Source: Candidatus Pacebacteria bacterium CG_4_9_14_0_2_um_filter_40_15 (lineage in GTDB: Bacteria > Patescibacteriota > Microgenomatia > UBA1400 > PJMF01). From it: a DNA stretch of 41,407 nucleotides. This document shows positions 36,244 to 41,407 of the stretch, piece after piece. The stretch lies in assembly GCA_002788675.1 (NCBI GenBank), contig PFRS01000001.1:298706-340112 (forward strand), written 5' to 3'. The position numbers and the translations under genes are program-made. A model generated the notes under the pieces. It saw only the letters and a list, made by a program, of their open reading frames with translations. It did not search any database and was not told the origin of the DNA. Numbering within the stretch: position 1 is the stretch's first letter; the number at the start of each line of letters is the position of its first letter.

Positions 36244-38919
36244 CTAACTTTTAGGAGCGGAAGGCGCAATGTTTCGCAGGAAACCGCCGACACGATCTGT
36301 CTGCACCCAGTTTGTTCCCATTTTAAAGGTGATCAACTGAGTGTTTGGATCGTAAGTTGGTTCGGTTCCAACTCGCTTTGTATTCCACTCGCCACTGGTG
36401 TCATGGACCCAAATCGATCCATTTTCCCCAATATAGGCGTATTCATCAGGAACAACAACTTCTTCGATTAGTTGCCCAGTTAATTGCGCTGCCTCAACCA
36501 ACAAGTCTTCGAATACAGGATTTGGCTTCATCAAATCTTCGTCAGGATCGAGCGCGAGCTCAATCGCGACGCAGTCAATGCCACTTCCGTGCCCGCTCAG
36601 CCATGTGTAGTATGGCTGTTTGGGGTCTATGGGATTTGCCATCCGAAGGTTGTCTTTGGCAATCGTGCCATCTGGGTAGTAGAGCACTACTTTTACCCAG
36701 AAGGATTCGCCTTCTTCAACCATGAAGTCTCCTGTTTTACAGGAGAAATTGCCAGCATTATTGGGGTCCTGTTCGGGCCCATTGATAACAAATGAGGCAA
36801 CTTTGCCTTTAGCCAAAGAGCTATTAGCACCTCCAAAGACTTCTACTTGCAGATAACTGCCTTCAGGCATGTCTGGCACACCATAGGGGAAGTTATCGAG
36901 GTTAACTTTGACACTGACTGGAACAAGTTGACCATCATCTTGGTCACATGGTCCAATCACAATAGTGATAGTCTTAACTTCCTGGCCATCATCGACCAGA
37001 AGTGGGAAATTGACGACATCATAAATGACCTCGCCATTTGTCCAGACAATTTTTGAAGTTCCCGCTTCAATTGTTTCCCAATCACCAAAGGGCAATTGGT
37101 AGCGAATTGGATCTGGGCCATTATTTGTAATAACGACCTGACCACAGTTATCTTCGCCACAACCAAAGGAAACATCATAGGATGTTTCAACTTCTACCGC
37201 ACATGCGTCGAACATGCCCGATGTTACGACAGAAGAAACTTCTTCACCATTGGCAGCTACCGTTAAAGTATTTCCAATCTCACTCCGAGCACCAGGTAGT
37301 ACCATTCGGTAGTATCCAGTTGTATCGGTTGAGGCCGAAACTTCAATGGCGCCAACTTTAGCGGAAACAGTAACGCCCTCGATTCCCACACTATTTTCTG
37401 TGTAGAAACCTTCGACAACGAGGTTGTCTGATGGCATGCCTGGTGTTTCACAGGTAAAACCAGTAGTCAGCTTCTTGATGATTTCAGTCACCGTACAAGC
37501 GTCAAACATTTTGCTTGTAATGGTGAAGGAATCTTTGGCTGTCATAGCCGAGATTTTAACCATTTCACCAATCATGCCCCTGGCGCCCGAAAGTACAATA
37601 CTGTAGTTTCCATTTTGATCAGTTAGGGTGGGAATAGTATTGTTTCCCACCTTGAGCATAACCATAATTCCTTCGATCCCCACACCATCTTCGGTATAGG
37701 TGCCGGAAACAATCAGATTATTTGATTGTTGTCCTGGCGTTTCGCAGGAGGGGAAAGATGTTACTTTCCTGACAACTTCAGTTTGCGTACATAGGTTAAA
37801 TAATTCAGACGTGATTTCAAATTGTTCACGTTCTGTGCTTGCAACAACGACGACAGTGCTGCCAATTTGGCTTCTCGCATTCTCGAGGAGAATACTGTAG
37901 TTGCCATTGGCGTCAGTTGTGTTCGTTTTTTGCACGCCATTGATTGACGCCACAACGTCAACACCTTCAACTCCTACACCATCTTCGGTGTAGGTGCCGG
38001 CAACAACGAGATTGTTGGAAGGTTGACCAGGTGTTTCGCAAACTGGCATGACTGTTAGCTCTTTGACTGGAATGTAAACGGTGCAGGCATCGAAGATCTG
38101 CTGTGTGATCACAAAAGTGAGATCAACACCTTCAGCTGAAACGGTGACTGTTTCACCAATCATATTTCTGGCATCTTCAATCAAAAGACTGTAGGTGCCG
38201 TTTGCAGCAGTTGTAGTTGAAACTTCAACAGTTCCAACTTTGGCGGTTACAGTCACACCCTCAACTGGAACAGTGTCTTCTGTGTAGAAGCCATTGACCA
38301 GAAGATTATTCGATTGCTGACCCGGCGTTTCGCAGCTCGGGACAGCGTTTAGGTGTTGGACTGGTATTGTTGTGACAACCTGTTCTGACCAGTAGAGAAT
38401 ACTGTCTGCGTTGTAGAGAGCAATTGTGCACTCTACCTCAATTGGAACAACGTGTTGTCCAGTTACGTACACTGGACCCTCATCTGGCAGATTTTCGGAC
38501 CGCCAAGAGCCATCAGTACAGGCATGATAGGCTTCTCGCCCATCATTGGTCTCATTGAGGATAGTTCCCCAAGGGATAGTCTTGTTTTCGCCTGCAACTT
38601 TTTGACCCAAAATGAGCTCTGGTTCATATGGCCACATCTCGATGAAGTTTCCTCCACCGATCTGTGCCCATACTGCACGGGCGTCTCCACAATACTGACT
38701 ACCGTCAACTTGGACGGTGTGCCAGTCTTGCTGCCAAACCAAGAAATTTCGTTGGCCTGGAATGCTGTTGTAACAGCCGTCGTTATTCTGCTCAATTTCG
38801 ATGAGTGCATCTGGAGGTGGATTAGCACCCCAAGATGCGTCTGCATGTACAACTGCGCCTGTACTGGCTAGTGCCAGTAAGATCAGGCAGAACATACTAA
38901 ACATTAAGTTTTTAGACAT
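36244..38919 (-). CDS. Large secreted repeat protein with four ~97-aa transthyretin/carboxypeptidase-regulatory-like repeats
   Basis: Signal peptide MSKNLMFSMFCLILLALASTGAVVHA; four repeats each starting CETPGxxSxNLxVxGxYTE and ending with FxxC(T/A). Confidence 0.82.
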   Translation of the reverse strand: MSKNLMFSMFCLILLALASTGAVVHADASWGANPPPDALIEIEQNNDGCYNSIPGQRNFLVWQQDWHTVQVDGSQYCGDARAVWAQIGGGNFIEMWPYEPELILGQKVAGENKTIPWGTILNETNDGREAYHACTDGSWRSENLPDEGPVYVTGQHVVPIEVECTIALYNADSILYWSEQVVTTIPVQHLNAVPSCETPGQQSNNLLVNGFYTEDTVPVEGVTVTAKVGTVEVSTTTAANGTYSLLIEDARNMIGETVTVSAEGVDLTFVITQQIFDACTVYIPVKELTVMPVCETPGQPSNNLVVAGTYTEDGVGVEGVDVVASINGVQKTNTTDANGNYSILLENARSQIGSTVVVVASTEREQFEITSELFNLCTQTEVVRKVTSFPSCETPGQQSNNLIVSGTYTEDGVGIEGIMVMLKVGNNTIPTLTDQNGNYSIVLSGARGMIGEMVKISAMTAKDSFTITSKMFDACTVTEIIKKLTTGFTCETPGMPSDNLVVEGFYTENSVGIEGVTVSAKVGAIEVSASTDTTGYYRMVLPGARSEIGNTLTVAANGEEVSSVVTSGMFDACAVEVETSYDVSFGCGEDNCGQVVITNNGPDPIRYQLPFGDWETIEAGTSKIVWTNGEVIYDVVNFPLLVDDGQEVKTITIVIGPCDQDDGQLVPVSVKVNLDNFPYGVPDMPEGSYLQVEVFGGANSSLAKGKVASFVINGPEQDPNNAGNFSCKTGDFMVEEGESFWVKVVLYYPDGTIAKDNLRMANPIDPKQPYYTWLSGHGSGIDCVAIELALDPDEDLMKPNPVFEDLLVEAAQLTGQLIEEVVVPDEYAYIGENGSIWVHDTSGEWNTKRVGTEPTYDPNTQLITFKMGTNWVQTDRVGGFLRNIAPSAPKS
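37197..38345 (-). repeat. Four tandem ~290-bp coding repeats inside the secreted protein
   Basis: CETPG motifs at roughly 38335, 38045, 37750 and 37455, evenly spaced. Confidence 0.75.
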
Positions 38920-38967
38920 ACAACCTCCGTAGGTTTTGTCTGGTATATTGGGAAATCCCCAACTCCC

Positions 38968-39035
38968 TTTGGTAAGGGAACTATATGTTCTAAGAGGAAA
39001 AAATTTCTAGAAAAACAGATAGTTCCCTTACTAAA
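38968..39035. repeat. Inverted repeat in the leader region of the 36244-38919 gene
   Basis: tttggtaagggaactat (38968-38984) / atagttcccttactaaa (39019-39035), single wobble mismatch. Confidence 0.65.
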
Positions 39036-39279
39036 TCAAGAGAAGGAGATATATCATTCATTTGTTAATGTTCATCTATGAATAGTAAGTCACACACCTC
39101 AAAAAGTTGTGGTGTATGCATTTAGAATTCACAGTTTCGTGATTATAGGACATGACTGAATTTTAGTCAATTGAAAAATATGGTATACAGGTCTTTTTGT
39201 TAGAAAAATTGAGAACTGAAATAACTATTCAGTCAGGAGAAGGTGGGAAAGAACTGATTTTTGAAACTTGTTTAGGTGG

Positions 39280-39306
39280 TTGCGCCAGGCTTTCAGCCTG
39301 GCGCAA
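39280..39306 (-). terminator. Strong hairpin downstream of the LPQTG surface protein
   Basis: ttgcgccaggct-ttc-agcctggcgcaa, 12-bp perfect stem with 3-nt loop; no clear U-run. Confidence 0.55.
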
Positions 39307-39339
39307 ACTATCAATCATCTCAAGTGTGGGGCCCGAAGG

Positions 39340-41407
39340 TTAGAGCAGCAGTAGTAGTATGGCTCCGACACCGAGGGTTACGAGTCCTGTCTTCACCCAG
39401 TTGAGCCAATCGGCTGGTCCAGTCTGAGGCAACTCTGGAGGGAGTTCCGGCTGGACAACAACAACTTGTGCAGGTTCGGTACATGTGGTGCTATTAAGGT
39501 AGTTTGCTAAGCGACAGAGGTTTTCGCCTTCTGGAGTGGTGTAACAGATGTGATCACTGTTTGAACAGTCTGCATTTGTTGAACACACTTCATTACAGCC
39601 AACTGCTGGAGGTGGAGGTGATGCAACTGGGTTTGTACAGCTAGAAACATCTGGATTGCTTGCCAAGCGACAGACATGTTCTTCAACATGACAGACGTAG
39701 TTCTCGTTAGCGGTCATACACTGTGCATCTGTTTCACAAGTTGAGTTACATGCATAGGTAAGTGCTGTACAGGTGTCGGAATCTCTGTTTGAATCGAGTC
39801 GGCAAGTATTGCCATTGTCGACACTACAGATATATTCACTATTAGCTGTCTGACACTGAGCATCTGTATTACAGATTGTGTTACATGCATAGACTGGTTC
39901 TGGTGGAACTTCAGTAATAAGTACATCTACACTACAAGTATCTGTAATATCAGATGTTGTGATGCCTGAGTTGGTAACGCTAGCAGTATTAGTGATTGTT
40001 GTGTTATCAGCAACATCTTCGTTGACTTTGACTCTGAAGTCGACCACTTCAAAACTGGTAAGTGTTGGATAGACAATACTTACTGAGTTCGCGGTTGGGT
40101 CATACACTAATCCTTCTGTATTATGTGCATCATCAACATAGGTGATGCCGTCTGGGAGAATGTCAGTGAACGTTACTTCACCAACAGCACCATCTTCATT
40201 AGCGATGATACGCGTTCTGAAGTAGAACTCATCACCAGGGTTTACCGTAGTTGTTGTTAAGATTCGTGAAGCACCGGTGTCACCGCGGTAGCCTGTGTAG
40301 GCACGTTTCCATAGACAAGCTGCTGTACCTGGCTCTGGAGAAGGGCTAGGGCTTGGGCTAGGCGTCGGTGTTGGAGTAGGTGTAGGCGTAGGACTCGGCG
40401 TTGGTGAAGGTGTAGGACTTGGGCTTGATGTAGGAGTACAGAGTTCAGCAGGTGCTTCATAGTTAAGGGTAACGTTTCCAGCAGGAAGATTGCGAGCTTC
40501 CCAACTAAACATCTGAGTTGGTGGGTTCCACCATGTTCCATTTCTAACTTCAGGAACATTTGGAACACTACTTATTGGTTTGAGTGTTTTTGCATCCCAA
40601 TTTTCACCATCAGATGCAAGGGCGAGGGCAACATACACATTTGATACTAAACTTGGAGTAACGTTATTAACGGTAATAGTTTGACTAATAGCAGTTGTAG
40701 AACCCTCAGCAGAAAGTGCTGGATTGTAGTTCCAAGTCAATGGGGCTGGCGGCCAGATTGCCCAAGTCATGCGTTTCTTGATATTTGTTGGTGTGGTTCC
40801 ATCAGGACAGAGTAATTTTGTTGTTACATTCCAGGTTTTTGAAACGGGGGTTGGTGGAGTAAAGCTCCCAGCGCAAGCATCAGTTTTTGTACAGGTTCCA
40901 CCTGGGCCAGTATATCTGCCGTCAGAGAAACAAAAACCTTGAGCGTCTGTCACATTAACACCCCAAATGATTCCTTTTGATCGCAGATCAGCTTCATTAT
41001 GTCCTTTTGCAACAAGAGAAGTAATCAAATTTTCATAGAAAGTGGCATTACCCGGGGTAAAGTCAGATTTGGGTGGATTAGCAGTTGGAAGTGCAGCATT
41101 AGCAAAAGTAAAGACATTATCAGAAGGGGTAGAATCTCTTAAACAAGACCAACCGGTACTCCATCCTGGTCCAGCAAAATTACCATGGAAACAAATTTCA
41201 ATATTATTAGTGGTACTTCCTTGAGTATTGATTGTGAAAGAAAGATTTGTACTTGCAGTTACGTTTGCTGCTGTTGTAAGAGGGCCAGTTACACCAGTAC
41301 AGGCAGGCGGGGTAGGAGGGGCACAGTCCCAGAAAGAAGGGTTGTTGTAGTCGGTACAACCAGAACCTTCGACACAAACTTGGCCATGGTTACCAATGTA
41401 GGCAACT
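39340..41407 (-). CDS. Large surface protein (partial, 5' end beyond window): DUF11-like region, PT/PS-rich linker, three Cys-rich repeats, LPQTG motif and C-terminal TM
   Basis: Frame stays open to the window edge (VAYIGNHGQVCVEGSGCTDYNNPSFWDCAPP...), so the ORF-track start at 41028 (a TTG) is not the true start. PTPSPTPTPTPTPSPSPSP linker; ELPQTGPADWLNWVKTGLVTLGVGAILLLLL C-terminus. Confidence 0.82.
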   Translation of the reverse strand, partial: VAYIGNHGQVCVEGSGCTDYNNPSFWDCAPPTPPACTGVTGPLTTAANVTASTNLSFTINTQGSTTNNIEICFHGNFAGPGWSTGWSCLRDSTPSDNVFTFANAALPTANPPKSDFTPGNATFYENLITSLVAKGHNEADLRSKGIIWGVNVTDAQGFCFSDGRYTGPGGTCTKTDACAGSFTPPTPVSKTWNVTTKLLCPDGTTPTNIKKRMTWAIWPPAPLTWNYNPALSAEGSTTAISQTITVNNVTPSLVSNVYVALALASDGENWDAKTLKPISSVPNVPEVRNGTWWNPPTQMFSWEARNLPAGNVTLNYEAPAELCTPTSSPSPTPSPTPSPTPTPTPTPTPSPSPSPSPEPGTAACLWKRAYTGYRGDTGASRILTTTTVNPGDEFYFRTRIIANEDGAVGEVTFTDILPDGITYVDDAHNTEGLVYDPTANSVSIVYPTLTSFEVVDFRVKVNEDVADNTTITNTASVTNSGITTSDITDTCSVDVLITEVPPEPVYACNTICNTDAQCQTANSEYICSVDNGNTCRLDSNRDSDTCTALTYACNSTCETDAQCMTANENYVCHVEEHVCRLASNPDVSSCTNPVASPPPPAVGCNEVCSTNADCSNSDHICYTTPEGENLCRLANYLNSTTCTEPAQVVVVQPELPPELPQTGPADWLNWVKTGLVTLGVGAILLLLL

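Noticed and set aside
40343-40362. GGGCTAGGGCTTGGGCTAGG resembles a G-quadruplex
   Set aside because: It lies in codons for the PT/PS linker repeat, the last run has only two G, and it is explained by coding low complexity.
39340-41028. ORF-track start of the LPQTG protein at 41028
   Set aside because: The same frame is open and protein-like up to 41407; the listed start is an internal TTG.
1-41407. CRISPR arrays, prophage or insertion sequences
   Set aside because: No regularly spaced short repeats, transposase, integrase or phage structural proteins were seen by eye.

Overview
The window looks like chromosomal DNA of a Candidate Phyla Radiation/Patescibacteria-type bacterium. This is inferred from gene content and style; no taxonomy search was possible. 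Standard stops, including TGA in ATGA gene overlaps, argue against recoded UGA. The centrepiece is a co-directional + strand cluster (about 0.6-10.4 kb). It runs: ECF-like sigma factor, two small membrane proteins, type 1 IPP isomerase, HMG-CoA reductase, archaeal-type HMG-CoA synthase, archaeal-type thiolase, DUF35/OB-fold protein, mevalonate kinase, phosphomevalonate kinase, diphosphomevalonate decarboxylase-like protein, a second Nudix protein and UppS. It ends at an 18-bp perfect hairpin. Two cluster members look biochemically unusual. The decarboxylase homologue has Asn where the family has its catalytic Asp. The DUF35 protein has no cysteines, so no zinc ribbon. Elsewhere there are several VirB2/TrbC-like pilin-type membrane proteins, a TraG/VirD4-like ATPase, SpoIID/LytB, RecF, NnrD, Fic, an archaeal/eukaryal-type ATP-dependent DNA ligase, glycosyltransferases, Pth, MFS, GH3, Lgt, DUF192 and a MacB-like ABC exporter. 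There is also a tRNA-Ile with a UAU anticodon, followed by a tRNA-like remnant. Next to that is a decayed isoprenoid locus: a polyprenyl synthetase C-terminus with an in-frame stop, fused to the N-terminus of a FAD-binding oxidoreductase. The window ends with two large secreted or surface repeat proteins, one carrying an LPQTG motif.
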